Assembly (NCBI GenBank): GCA_003164305.1
Contig: PLSZ01000178.1
Coordinates: forward strand, 1-14,764
Length of the DNA stretch: 14,764 nt
Reading direction: 5' to 3'
Source of the DNA: Acetobacteraceae bacterium
GTDB lineage: Bacteria > Pseudomonadota > Alphaproteobacteria > Acetobacterales > Acetobacteraceae
Shown: positions 7,549 to 14,764 of the stretch, piece after piece
Layout of the letters: the number at the start of each line of letters is the position of its first letter
Numbering within the stretch: position 1 is the first letter of the stretch
Notes under the pieces: generated by a model
Told to the model about the DNA's origin: nothing
Seen by the model: the letters and a program-made list of their open reading frames with translations, nothing else
The model's database searches: none
Made by a program: the position numbers and the translations under genes

Positions 7549-8615
7549 TGCGCCGCCTCCGTCCGGGTCATCAACGGCATCCATTTCGCGATCTCGCTTT
7601 TGACCAACGCGGCCAATGCCTCAGGCGAACGTTCCGCCGGTTCGGGGATCTCGCTGCCGAGGCCCAGAAGTACCTTGCGCACCGAGGGGTCATCCAACGC
7701 GACCTCCAACGCCGCGTTCAACCGCTCCACCACCGGGCCCGGCGTCGCCCTGGGCGCGAACAGCGCGTTCCAGGCGGAGACATCGAAGCCCGCCAACCCC
7801 GCCTCATCCGCGGTCGGCACGTCGGGCAGGGAGGCGTTGCGGCCGGTCGAGGCGATCGCGAACACCCGGATCGCGGCGGACCGGTATTGGGGCACCACGG
7901 CGACGACCTGGTCGCACATGTAGTCGACTTTCCCGGCGACCAGCGCCGTCATCGCCGGACCGGATCCCTGATACGCCGCCAGCTTTGGACTGAGGCCAAG
8001 GACGGCATTGAACAACTCGCACGTGACATACGACACCGAGCCCATGCCGGCGTGCGCCATGGTCAGTTCCGCAGCGTGCTGGGTGGCGTAATCGATGAAC
8101 TCCTTCAGGTCATGCGCGGGAAACGTCTTCCGGGCGACGATCAGCATCGGCATCCGCAACACCAGCCCGATCGGCGCGAAATCCGTGGAGGGATTGTACG
8201 GCAGCTTCGGATACAGCGCGACCGCGGCGGCATGGGTCCCCATGTGTCCAAGCATGATCGTGTATCCGTCGGGGGCCGCTCGCATCGTGCGGATCGCGGC
8301 GGTGGTGCCGCCGGCCCCGATCACGTTCTCGATCACGATCTGCTGACCGAGGGTATGCGACATGCTGTCCTGCACCAGATGCGCCACCATGTCGGTGGGA
8401 CCGCCCGCCGCGAAGGGGACGATCAGAGTGATTTGCCGCGCGGGGTAGCCGGATTGTGCGAAAGCGGCGCCGGTGAACAGCATCAGCCAGGCGAGTAGCG
8501 CCGTGAAAATGATACGGAGCCCGGCCCGTTCGGTCGTTTTGGTGGCGCGGGAAGAGCGAATGGGACCGCGGGACGCCATCGGAAATACCAGCCAGGATGA
8601 TATGGTCGTCATCAT
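7545..8615 (-). CDS. Tripartite tricarboxylate transporter-type substrate-binding protein (Bug/TctC family), orphan
   Basis: A periplasmic receptor of the Bug/TctC family, which binds carboxylates and similar small ligands. Hallmarks are [17 protein letters not shown] just after the signal, [22 protein letters not shown] and [13 protein letters not shown] hydrophobic segment [20 protein letters not shown] with cleavage near AFA-QS marks export. Two starts are possible: ATG at 8615 (356 residues) and ATG at 8579 (344 residues, MASRGPIRS), which puts the signal nearer the N-terminus. Neither has a strong ribosome-binding site, and a TAA at 8628-8630 closes the frame upstream. No TctA or TctB membrane gene is present. 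Its stop overlaps the start of the sensor kinase gene, which suggests a role in signalling. In Bordetella, Bug proteins are known to act with sensor kinases. The ligand cannot be told from sequence. Confidence 0.92.
   Translation of the reverse strand: MMTTISSWLVFPMASRGPIRSSRATKTTERAGLRIIFTALLAWLMLFTGAAFAQSGYPARQITLIVPFAAGGPTDMVAHLVQDSMSHTLGQQIVIENVIGAGGTTAAIRTMRAAPDGYTIMLGHMGTHAAAVALYPKLPYNPSTDFAPIGLVLRMPMLIVARKTFPAHDLKEFIDYATQHAAELTMAHAGMGSVSYVTCELFNAVLGLSPKLAAYQGSGPAMTALVAGKVDYMCDQVVAVVPQYRSAAIRVFAIASTGRNASLPDVPTADEAGLAGFDVSAWNALFAPRATPGPVVERLNAALEVALDDPSVRKVLLGLGSEIPEPAERSPEALAALVKSEIAKWMPLMTRTEAAH
7556..7560 (-). promoter_or_regulatory. Shine-Dalgarno site for the sensor kinase TTG start, inside the TctC-like gene
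   Basis: GGAGG on the minus strand lies within the last codons of the TctC-like gene (ACG GAG GCG GCG CAT TGA), 7 bases before the TTG at 7548. The spacing and the TTGA overlap with the stop argue for translational coupling. Confidence 0.6.
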
Positions 8616-8859
8616 GGGGGAGAGGCGTTAAGGAGGCGTTAACGGTGACGCCTCCGCGGCGTGTCACAGTGTAACGCGAGGCCGTCACGCCGTTTCGCGG
8701 GCGGCTATTACCGCGAAGCGTTGAACTGGCACACGCGATAACGTCGTGGTCCGGCTCGACCAGACCATCGCTCTCTCCATCGTGTTGTCGCGGATGGCCC
8801 GATCACGCTGGCTATGACGTTGTGCTAATGTCTGCCTCACGATTCAGCAAAAGTAGGCA
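8616..8859 (-). promoter_or_regulatory. Structured intergenic region upstream of the TctC-like receptor gene
   Basis: These 244 bases lie 3' of the M28 gene and 5' of the TctC-like gene, both minus strand. They hold a tandem repeat at 8622-8642 (two copies of GAGGCGTTAA, 11-base period, plus-strand reading). An imperfect inverted repeat follows at 8645-8667 (GTGACGCC, 5-base loop, GGCGTGTCAC). At 8694-8717 there is a perfect 7-base inverted repeat, TTCGCGG and CCGCGAA, around a 10-base loop. None is followed by a T run, so these are not clear intrinsic terminators; operators or leader structures are more likely. I could not place -35 and -10 boxes with confidence. Confidence 0.5.
8622..8642. 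repeat. Tandem 10-base direct repeat with 11-base period
   Basis: GAGGCGTTAA occurs at 8622-8631 and again at 8633-8642. One helical turn separates the copies, which would put them on the same face of the DNA. It lies just before the start codons of the TctC-like gene, so a regulator or a leader role is possible. Confidence 0.6.
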
Positions 8860-10572
8860 CTAGCGCGCGCATATCCGTTGCGTAGTCAATTTGAACGCGT
8901 CCTGACGCCCGGTCGCGCGGGCCAGCACGCCGTTGGCGCGGCGTAACGCATGCAACATCCGATTGCGCGCGCGCGTGGCATCGACGGTCAGGACGAGCGC
9001 GGCGTCGGAGTGTTCCGGCGTGGCGGCCAGCGCTCGGATAGCGCCGACGCTGGCCCAGGATGGGACGGGCAAAGCAGGATCGTGGGAGAAACGATCGCCG
9101 GAGGTGTAGTCCATCGGGATCAGCGCCCGCGACACATGCATCAATGCGCGATCGATGATGTCCGGCCCGGCCGTTTTCGTCGCCTTGTTCAGCGCCTCCG
9201 CCAGATCGCGGGTCGTTTCAGCGGCAACGATCAGGCTGTCCAGCGGAAAGCGCGAACCCAGCGCGCCGGCGAGGCGTCCTAGTTCGGCCAGCAGGTCGCT
9301 CGCGTGCGCCGCGAAATCCAACGGCAAGGTGCGGTCGGTCAGCAGCCGCCACGCCGCGTGGACGTAGATGCGGGTGTCGCGCACCTGGTTGGCCTCGTCG
9401 ATGTTCTCCAGCAGATCGCGCGGCGTGTGCCACCACCAGCAATGCGGGCCGATCGCGCTCGGCGGCGGCTCGCTGATGTCGCCGAACAAAGCGGGCAGGC
9501 CGAGGCCGTTGAAGGATTGGTCGGCACCGCGGCTCATGCGTTTGCCAAGCAGCGTCTGGCCCGATTGCGTTGCGATCGCTTCGGCGGCGACCGCGAACAG
9601 CGGCGCCATCGAGCCGACGTTGCTCAGAATGTCCGCGCCGCGGGCGCCGGGGGAGTCGATGTTCAGGTGCACGGCGCAGCGTTGATCGAGTTCGTCCCAG
9701 TGCTGATCGACATACCAGGTGGAGCCGGAATACCGGCCGTGCGAATGTCCCGACCAGAAACACAGCCGCAGCCCGCGCCGCCATTGCTCACGCTTCGACG
9801 CGCAGAGCCGCGCGACCTCCATCATCGCGACATTGGCGCTGCCGTTGTCCATGACGCCGTAATACCAGGTGTCGTGATGACCGGAGAACAAAATGAACGG
9901 AGCCTCCGGATCTGGCGCATCCATGTCGGCTTGCAGAATGGGAGTCTTCCGCCAGCCGGTATCGACCTCGGCGCGCAGCACGACACGAGGTTGCTCGCCG
10001 CGGCGGATACGCTCCCGCAACGGATCGCCGGCGCTGGGGAGAATGCTGCACACGACGGTGGCGGGCAGTTGCTCCAGCGTGACGGAGGACGGATTGCCCC
10101 AGACGGGCGAGATGCACATCTCGTGCAGATGCTCATGCGGACTGATATGCAGTTGGCCCGCCGCACCGGCCAGCGAGGCGCGGCGCGACACCGGCGGCGT
10201 CGCGATGCCGTCCACGAGAACGATGCAACCCCGCAGGTCGCGGCCGGCGAAATCGGCGTCTTCGCCTTTGCCGACGTAAACCAGTCGCCCGCTCAGCCCG
10301 TCGTCGCCGGAGGGGCGGGAGAACGAATGCGTGATGCCCGGCACCGTCGCGTTGTCCACCGTGACGGTCGAGGCACCGGGCAGGCTGATATAGGCGTCGT
10401 GCTCCAGCATCCGCGTGCGAAAGCCGAGACTGTCCAGTTGGCCCTGGATGTGACGCAGGCTGGTCGCCTCGTCCGGGGTACCGGAGAGTTTCACCCATTG
10501 GGCCAATGTCGCGAGTTGGCTCATCATGCGCGGCCCATCGACCGCGGCGCAAAGTGCATCCAGTTCGCTCAT
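8860..10572 (-). CDS. M28-family metallopeptidase/aminopeptidase-like protein, cytoplasmic
   Basis: The 570-residue protein has an N-terminal region with a PA-like insert (about 90-200, with GRLVYVGKGEDADF and GCIVLVDG) and then an M28 zinc-peptidase domain. Metal ligands visible in order are H232 and D234 in GHHDTW, D242 in MDNGS, D306 in NIDSPG and H382 in WWWHTPRD. At the position of the usual catalytic Glu pair it has FWSGHSHGRYSGS (272-284) with no Glu, a variation I associate with one branch of M28-like proteins. No signal peptide is present. The ATG lies one base after the stop of binding protein 2 (TGACATG), with GGTGA upstream, so the genes are coupled. A role in cleaving what the binding protein brings in is an inference. 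Substrate class, peptide or N-acyl amino acid, cannot be fixed, and the altered active site makes activity uncertain. Confidence 0.88.
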   Translation of the reverse strand: MSELDALCAAVDGPRMMSQLATLAQWVKLSGTPDEATSLRHIQGQLDSLGFRTRMLEHDAYISLPGASTVTVDNATVPGITHSFSRPSGDDGLSGRLVYVGKGEDADFAGRDLRGCIVLVDGIATPPVSRRASLAGAAGQLHISPHEHLHEMCISPVWGNPSSVTLEQLPATVVCSILPSAGDPLRERIRRGEQPRVVLRAEVDTGWRKTPILQADMDAPDPEAPFILFSGHHDTWYYGVMDNGSANVAMMEVARLCASKREQWRRGLRLCFWSGHSHGRYSGSTWYVDQHWDELDQRCAVHLNIDSPGARGADILSNVGSMAPLFAVAAEAIATQSGQTLLGKRMSRGADQSFNGLGLPALFGDISEPPPSAIGPHCWWWHTPRDLLENIDEANQVRDTRIYVHAAWRLLTDRTLPLDFAAHASDLLAELGRLAGALGSRFPLDSLIVAAETTRDLAEALNKATKTAGPDIIDRALMHVSRALIPMDYTSGDRFSHDPALPVPSWASVGAIRALAATPEHSDAALVLTVDATRARNRMLHALRRANGVLARATGRQDAFKLTTQRICAR

Positions 10573-10573
10573 G

Positions 10574-12145
10574 TCATTTCACCATGTGCACGAGGGCGGC
10601 CACCGTCGCGTCCTGCGGGAAGCCGCCATAGGAAATCCCTTTGCGCATGCCCCAGGCGGTGATCTGGAACAGCATTGGAATCGCCGCGACATCCCGCCCC
10701 AACGCCAGATCGTACGCCTGAGCGATGATCGCGGCGCGCTTCCCATCGTCGAGCGTCACGCCCGCTGTCGCCAGCAACTTGTCCAGCGCGGGATTGGAAT
10801 AACGACCGTAATTCCCGGCGCCGATTCCCTTGCTCGCGTCGAACGTGCCCAGAAGATAGACGAGTTGCGATAACGGCTCGCTGGTGTCGGTGGAATTGCC
10901 GCTGAGCAATACGCTGAACTCCAGCTTCACGGCGCGCGGAAAATACACCGCTTTCGGCAACGTGTTGACGACGATCTTCAGGCCGAGGCGGCTCCACATC
11001 TGCCCGACCGCCTGGGTTATCGCGCCGTCGTTGATGTAACGGTCGTTGGTCGAGGAGACGGTCAGGCCGAACCCGTTGGGATAGCCCGCCTCGGCCAGCA
11101 GTTTCTTCGCGCCGTCGAGGTCGTAGGCTTCCGGCTTCAGGTTCGGATCGGTGCCGGGCACGCCGTCCGGCATGAACTGCGACGCGGGCACGCCCTGGCC
11201 TTGCATGACGCGAGAGACCAGCGCGTTCCGGTCCAACGCCTTCGACATGGCACGCCGCACCCGCACGTCCTTCAACGGGTTCTTCGTCATCGGCTTGCCG
11301 TCGCTGTCGGTGATCAGCGGCGACACATCGCGATCGACATCGACGGTCCAGAAGAAGCAACGATTGCTCTGCATGGTGGAAACGACCAGCGTGGGATTGG
11401 CGCGTACGTTGGCGAGATCGTTGCCTGGCACGGAGGCGATCATATCGACATCGCCACTGAGCAGGGCGGCGGTACGCGCGGCGTCGTTGGTGATCGCGCG
11501 GTAAGTCACCCGCTCCCAATCCGGTTTGGGACCGAAATAACCGTCGAAGCGCTGTAGGGTGATGTGATCGCCCGGCACCCACTCGGCCAGTTTGTAAGGA
11601 CCGGTGCCGATCGCGGCCTTGCCGGAGTTGTAGTCGGCCGACGTCGCGCCCGCTCCGTTCTTGCGCGAAACGATCCACACGTTCTGCAACTCGTTGAGCA
11701 GGATCGGGTCGGGACCGTCGGTCTCGACGATGACGGTCAGCGGGTCGGGGGACGAGGTTTTGGTGACGTGCTTCAGGTATTGCAGGAAACTGCCGGGCGC
11801 GTTGGGAACGTTACGCGCGCGCTCATACGTGAACACCACATCGTCCCCGGTGAACGGCGTGCCGTCGTGGAACACCACGCCGGGACGCAACTTAAATTCC
11901 CAGTGCGTGTCGTCGATGGTGCGCCAACTGACGGCCAGGTCGGGGACCACCTTCATGTCGGCGTCCTGGGTGACGAGGCCGCTATAAATGCCTTTGTGGA
12001 TCTCGGTGTTCGAAGTCAAATGGAAGAAATGCGGGTCGAGCGTGGTCACCTCCGAGGCAACTCCGATGCGCAGATCGGCGGCGCTCGCCAGCGTGGTGGT
12101 GAATGCGAGGCAAACAGCCAGAATGGCCGCGCTTAGTTTGTGCAT
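10574..12145 (-). CDS. ABC transporter substrate-binding protein, peptide/nickel family (SBP_bac_5), copy 2
   Basis: A 523-residue periplasmic binding protein of family 5. The signal peptide is clear: MHKLSAAILAVCLAFTTT, with cleavage near ASA-ADL at residue 22. Motifs include EVTTLDPHF, the classic WEFKLRPGVVFHDGTPFT stretch, AAIGTGPYKL, VRRAMSKALDRN and GYPNGF. It is homologous along its full length to the binding protein at 1880-3457 and is more distant from the one at 13388. The ATG at 12145 is preceded by an AGGGA-type ribosome-binding site. An M28-type hydrolase gene follows with a one-base gap, and a TsdA-like cytochrome gene lies 71 bases upstream on the same strand. No transport permease or ATPase is in the window, so the channel partner must be encoded elsewhere. 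The ligand is unknown. Confidence 0.95.
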   Translation of the reverse strand: MHKLSAAILAVCLAFTTTLASAADLRIGVASEVTTLDPHFFHLTSNTEIHKGIYSGLVTQDADMKVVPDLAVSWRTIDDTHWEFKLRPGVVFHDGTPFTGDDVVFTYERARNVPNAPGSFLQYLKHVTKTSSPDPLTVIVETDGPDPILLNELQNVWIVSRKNGAGATSADYNSGKAAIGTGPYKLAEWVPGDHITLQRFDGYFGPKPDWERVTYRAITNDAARTAALLSGDVDMIASVPGNDLANVRANPTLVVSTMQSNRCFFWTVDVDRDVSPLITDSDGKPMTKNPLKDVRVRRAMSKALDRNALVSRVMQGQGVPASQFMPDGVPGTDPNLKPEAYDLDGAKKLLAEAGYPNGFGLTVSSTNDRYINDGAITQAVGQMWSRLGLKIVVNTLPKAVYFPRAVKLEFSVLLSGNSTDTSEPLSQLVYLLGTFDASKGIGAGNYGRYSNPALDKLLATAGVTLDDGKRAAIIAQAYDLALGRDVAAIPMLFQITAWGMRKGISYGGFPQDATVAALVHMVK

Positions 12146-12216
12146 GCCCGGAATCCCTGCTTAGGTTTATCCCTGAGTTGAACACAGGGCGAGCAGTCGG
12201 GCGAGTCCCCCGCGCG
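12146..12216 (-). other. 71-base gap between the cytochrome c and binding protein 2 genes
   Basis: Holds the ribosome-binding site of binding protein 2 and a small inverted repeat (CCCTG at 12171-12175 and CAGGG at 12185-12189, 9-base loop). The stem is short and no T run follows, so readthrough from the cytochrome gene is possible. Confidence 0.35.
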
Positions 12217-13200
12217 CTAATCCGTCGTGGCTTTGCCGCGTTGCCATTCCAGGATCGGCGGCCAAGGGCCAACGCGGTGTTGCTCGGGCGGGAAGGGGCC
12301 GATGAACGGTGGATAACCGGCGTCCACCGGCTTGCGCGATCGGTTTGGAAAGTCCGCCTCCAACCCCGATTTGTGTGGGCGAGGCTGAGCGGTGATGAAG
12401 GCGATGACGTCGAACGTATCGCCAACGGACACGACGGGCGCGTCGAATGTCGTGCCAAATGGCATGTTCGCGTGCATGAACTGCGCCGCCGTGATCGCGC
12501 GCGCCATGCCGGCGCCGTCGTTGAAACTGTCGGGACCCCACAGCGGCGGGAAACGATAGCGGCGGCCGGTCGAGGCGGCCTCGGATGGCTCCAACCGCTG
12601 ACCTTGCCCGTCGGCGCCGTGGCAGACAGCGCAGACCGTGGTGAAGACCTGGCGTCCATGCACCGGATCGCCGGCACGGGCGGGCAACGGAACCGGCGGG
12701 GCACCTCGGCCGTCGAGCGGTTGGCCAACTCGCTCGGTGCCGCTGAGGAACCGGATATAGGTCAGCATCGCCTTCATTTCGGGACCGTCCACCGGCAGCG
12801 CGCGGCCGTTCATGCTGCGCTCCATGCAGCCGTTAATGCGTTCCTCAAGCGTGCGGATTTCGTTCTCGCGAGCGATGAATTGCGGAAACAGGCCCCAGAC
12901 GCCGGCCAGCGGCAGGCCAAACCTCTGAGTGCCCGCCTGAAGATGGCACGATTGGCAGTCCAACCCGTTGCCGGCGAAGCGCATGGCCGGGTCGCGCGCG
13001 TCGGGGCCAATCAGGGACGACGTCTTCATAATAAGATCGCGGCCGCGGCGCACCATTCGGCCAAGCGCGTCATCGGGGAGTTTGTCGGTGTCGGGAACGG
13101 TCCAGGCCGCCTGCTGTGCGAATGCCGGCCGCGGCGCGTGTCCGGACAGGGCAGCGCCGGCGAGCAGAAGAGCGAGGAAAGCGCGGGACGGATGCCGCAT
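12217..13200 (-). CDS. Diheme cytochrome c, thiosulfate dehydrogenase (TsdA)-like
   Basis: A 327-residue exported cytochrome with two c-type heme motifs. The signal peptide is MRHPSRAFLALLLAGAALSG with cleavage near AFA-QQ. Heme 1 is CQSCH (82-86); the following LPLAGVWGLFPQF, NEI-TLEERINGCMERSMNGR and LP-DGPEMKAM-TYI stretches match the TsdA N-domain, including C125, which corresponds to the unusual axial Cys of heme 1. Heme 2 is CAVCH (190-194) with likely axial M246 in ANMPFG. TsdA joins two thiosulfates into tetrathionate in the periplasm. The residue before the heme 2 Met is Asn, where the Allochromatium enzyme has a Lys ligand. No TsdB partner cytochrome is adjacent. The ATG at 13200 has a weak ribosome-binding site; the signal peptide supports it. 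The family is well supported and the thiosulfate activity is moderately so. Confidence 0.85.
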   Translation of the reverse strand: MRHPSRAFLALLLAGAALSGHAPRPAFAQQAAWTVPDTDKLPDDALGRMVRRGRDLIMKTSSLIGPDARDPAMRFAGNGLDCQSCHLQAGTQRFGLPLAGVWGLFPQFIARENEIRTLEERINGCMERSMNGRALPVDGPEMKAMLTYIRFLSGTERVGQPLDGRGAPPVPLPARAGDPVHGRQVFTTVCAVCHGADGQGQRLEPSEAASTGRRYRFPPLWGPDSFNDGAGMARAITAAQFMHANMPFGTTFDAPVVSVGDTFDVIAFITAQPRPHKSGLEADFPNRSRKPVDAGYPPFIGPFPPEQHRVGPWPPILEWQRGKATTD

Positions 13201-13387
13201 GGACCCATTATCGTTGTGATGCCGGCGCTGATTAAACCGGACGCGGCGACCGAACGCCAGTCCACGCTCCCTGGTTCATATCGCGGTTGCGAAGAGACGC
13301 GCCCAGGGCCTAACCTTGGGTCAGCCGTGCCGTATTCGACATTCTGTCTGGCGAAGCCCGGTTGGAACTGTCGAAAAGGGATCGATC
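13201..13387. promoter_or_regulatory. Divergent intergenic region between the cytochrome c gene and binding protein 3
   Basis: These 187 bases separate two divergently read genes and should hold both promoters. The binding protein 3 ribosome-binding site AAGGGA lies at 13376-13381. No well-spaced sigma-70 hexamers, strong palindrome or RNA gene was visible. Confidence 0.45.
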
Positions 13388-14764
13388 ATGAAACGCCGCG
13401 GCTTTCTCGCCTCAACCGCGACCGCGCTGGCGCTGCCCGCGGTGGTCCGGGCGCAGGCTCAATCCACGTTGAAGTTCATTCCGCAGATCGATCTGGCGTT
13501 TCTCGATCCGCATTGGACCACCGCGTATATCTCCCGCAATCACGGCTACATGGTGTTCGACACGCTGTTCGGGCAGGACGGCGATTTCAAATACTCGCCG
13601 CAGATGCTGGCGGGTTTCACGGTCGAGAACGACGGCAAACTGTGGAACCTGACCCTGCGCGACGGCCTGCTGTGGCACGACGGGGAGAAGGTGCTGGCCC
13701 GCGATTGCACCGCCTCGATCCAGCGCTGGAGCAAGCGGGACGCGATCGGCGGCGCGCTGATGGCGGCGACTGACGAGCTGTCGGCGCCCGACGACCGCAC
13801 CATCCGCTTCCGCCTGAAAAAGCCCTTCGCGCTGCTGCCCGCCGCTTTGGGCAAGTCGCCCTCGCCAATGTGCGCGATGATGCCGGAGCGCCTCGCCAAC
13901 ACCGACCCGTTCAAGCAGATTTCCGAAATTGTCGGCAGCGGGCCGTTCCGCTACGTGATGAATGAGCGTGTGCCCGGCTCGACCAACGTCTACGCGAAGT
14001 TCGACAAGTACAAGCCGCGCGACGGTGGCACTCCGGACTGGACCGCCGGACCGAAAGTCGTGCATTTCGATCGCGTGGTTTGGACGACGATGCCGGACGA
14101 CGGCACCAAGTCGGCGGCGTTGCAAAATGGCGAACAGGACTGGTGGGAAAACCCCTCCAGCGACCTGCTGCCGCTGCTGGGCAAGAACGCGAAGATCAAG
14201 GTGGCGACGCTGGATCCCACCGGCCTCGTGCAAATGATGCGGCCCAATCACCTGCAGCCGCCATTCAACAATCCGGCGGTGCGCCGCGCCTTCATGTGGG
14301 CGATCGATCAGGCCGAGTTCATGCAGTCCATCGTCGGCAACGATCCCGCCATGTACTACACGCCTCTGGGCATGTTCTGTCCCCATACGCCGATGGCGAG
14401 CGACGATGGGCTGGAGCCGCTGAAAGGCCCTCGCGATTATGCCAAGGTCAAGGAAACAATCAAACAGGCGGGCTATGCCGGCGAGAAGACGGTGCTGATG
14501 GTGCCCACCGACTACGTCGCGTTAAAGGCGCAGGGCGACGTGATGGCGGACGTCATGGCGCGGGTCGGTTTCAACGTCGACTATATCGCCACGGACTGGG
14601 GCACCATGTTGCAACGACGCAACAAGAAAGATCCCATCGAGCAAGGCGGCTGGAGCGGCTTCATCACCGGGTGGGCGGGCACCGATCACCTCAGTCCGCC
14701 GGCGCACATCGCGTTGCGCGGCAACGGCGACAGCCCGAGTTCGTGGCCGGGGTGGTGCGTCAGT
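13388..14764 (+). CDS. ABC transporter substrate-binding protein, peptide family (SBP_bac_5), copy 3, cut by the window edge
   Basis: An open frame of 459 codons runs from the ATG at 13388 to the window end without a stop, so the C-terminus is missing; about 60-80 residues are expected from family length. AAGGGA lies 6 bases before the ATG. The N-terminus KRRGFLASTATALALP with AQA fits a twin-arginine (Tat) signal, unlike the Sec-type signals of the other two binding proteins here. Family 5 features are DLAFLDPHW, a GSGPFRY motif at 183-189, NNPAVRRAFMWAID (294-307) and repeated Trp-rich ligand-pocket regions. It is only distantly similar to the two paralogs at 1880 and 10574. Genes for the permease may follow beyond the right edge. 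The ligand is unknown. Confidence 0.93.
   Translation, partial: MKRRGFLASTATALALPAVVRAQAQSTLKFIPQIDLAFLDPHWTTAYISRNHGYMVFDTLFGQDGDFKYSPQMLAGFTVENDGKLWNLTLRDGLLWHDGEKVLARDCTASIQRWSKRDAIGGALMAATDELSAPDDRTIRFRLKKPFALLPAALGKSPSPMCAMMPERLANTDPFKQISEIVGSGPFRYVMNERVPGSTNVYAKFDKYKPRDGGTPDWTAGPKVVHFDRVVWTTMPDDGTKSAALQNGEQDWWENPSSDLLPLLGKNAKIKVATLDPTGLVQMMRPNHLQPPFNNPAVRRAFMWAIDQAEFMQSIVGNDPAMYYTPLGMFCPHTPMASDDGLEPLKGPRDYAKVKETIKQAGYAGEKTVLMVPTDYVALKAQGDVMADVMARVGFNVDYIATDWGTMLQRRNKKDPIEQGGWSGFITGWAGTDHLSPPAHIALRGNGDSPSSWPGWCVS

Noticed and set aside
8630..8674. Nine-codon plus-strand frame (GTG at 8645, TAA at 8672) with a perfect AAGGAGG upstream
   Set aside because: No plus-strand gene lies downstream for a leader peptide to control, and the AAGGAGG is part of the direct repeat.
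9304..10662. Long plus-strand open frame, about 452 codons
   Set aside because: Antisense to the M28 gene, whose frame has clear metal-binding motifs; this one has none.
12103..13773. Long plus-strand open frame, about 556 codons
   Set aside because: Antisense to the cytochrome c gene and running out of frame into binding protein 3; no recognisable domain.
13412..14386. Long minus-strand open frame, about 324 codons
   Set aside because: Antisense to binding protein 3, whose signal peptide, ribosome-binding site and family motifs fix the plus-strand reading.

Overview
The window reads as chromosomal DNA from a high-GC, Gram-negative alphaproteobacterium. A Rhodospirillales/Acetobacteraceae-type soil or water bacterium is my best guess. 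This rests on the strongly G/C-biased third codon positions, several periplasmic solute-binding proteins, a Bug/TctC-type receptor, a diheme cytochrome c and a large hybrid sensor kinase. The taxonomic placement is inference. No tRNA, rRNA, CRISPR array, insertion sequence or phage gene was found, and no gene-free stretch exceeds about 250 bases.

Layout, left to right. (1) 132-3457, minus strand: a two-gene operon with a peptide/nickel-type ABC substrate-binding protein followed by a gamma-glutamyltransferase-family Ntn hydrolase. (2) 3580-4955, plus strand, divergent from (1): a small MoaD/ThiS-like ubiquitin-fold protein ending in Gly-Gly, coupled to a BNR/Asp-box beta-propeller protein. 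(3) 4969-8615, minus strand: an orphan TctC/Bug-type binding protein whose stop overlaps the start of a hybrid histidine kinase. The kinase frame is broken by one in-frame TGA between its HisKA domain and its N box. (4) 8860-13200, minus strand: a TsdA-like diheme cytochrome c, a second ABC substrate-binding protein paralogous to the first, and an M28-family metallopeptidase one base after it. (5) 13388 to the right edge, plus strand: a third, more distant substrate-binding protein with a Tat-like signal, cut by the window end.

How the genes may work together. Two paralogous binding proteins are each followed at once by a signal-less amide/peptide hydrolase, one Ntn type and one M28 type. This suggests two capture-import-hydrolyse modules for peptide-like or N-acyl compounds; no permease or ATPase gene lies in the window. 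The TctC-like protein has no TctA/TctB partner but is coupled to a sensor kinase with a large extracytoplasmic domain, which suggests that it serves sensing. The MoaD-like/beta-propeller pair is the least explained unit and the best candidate for an undescribed system.
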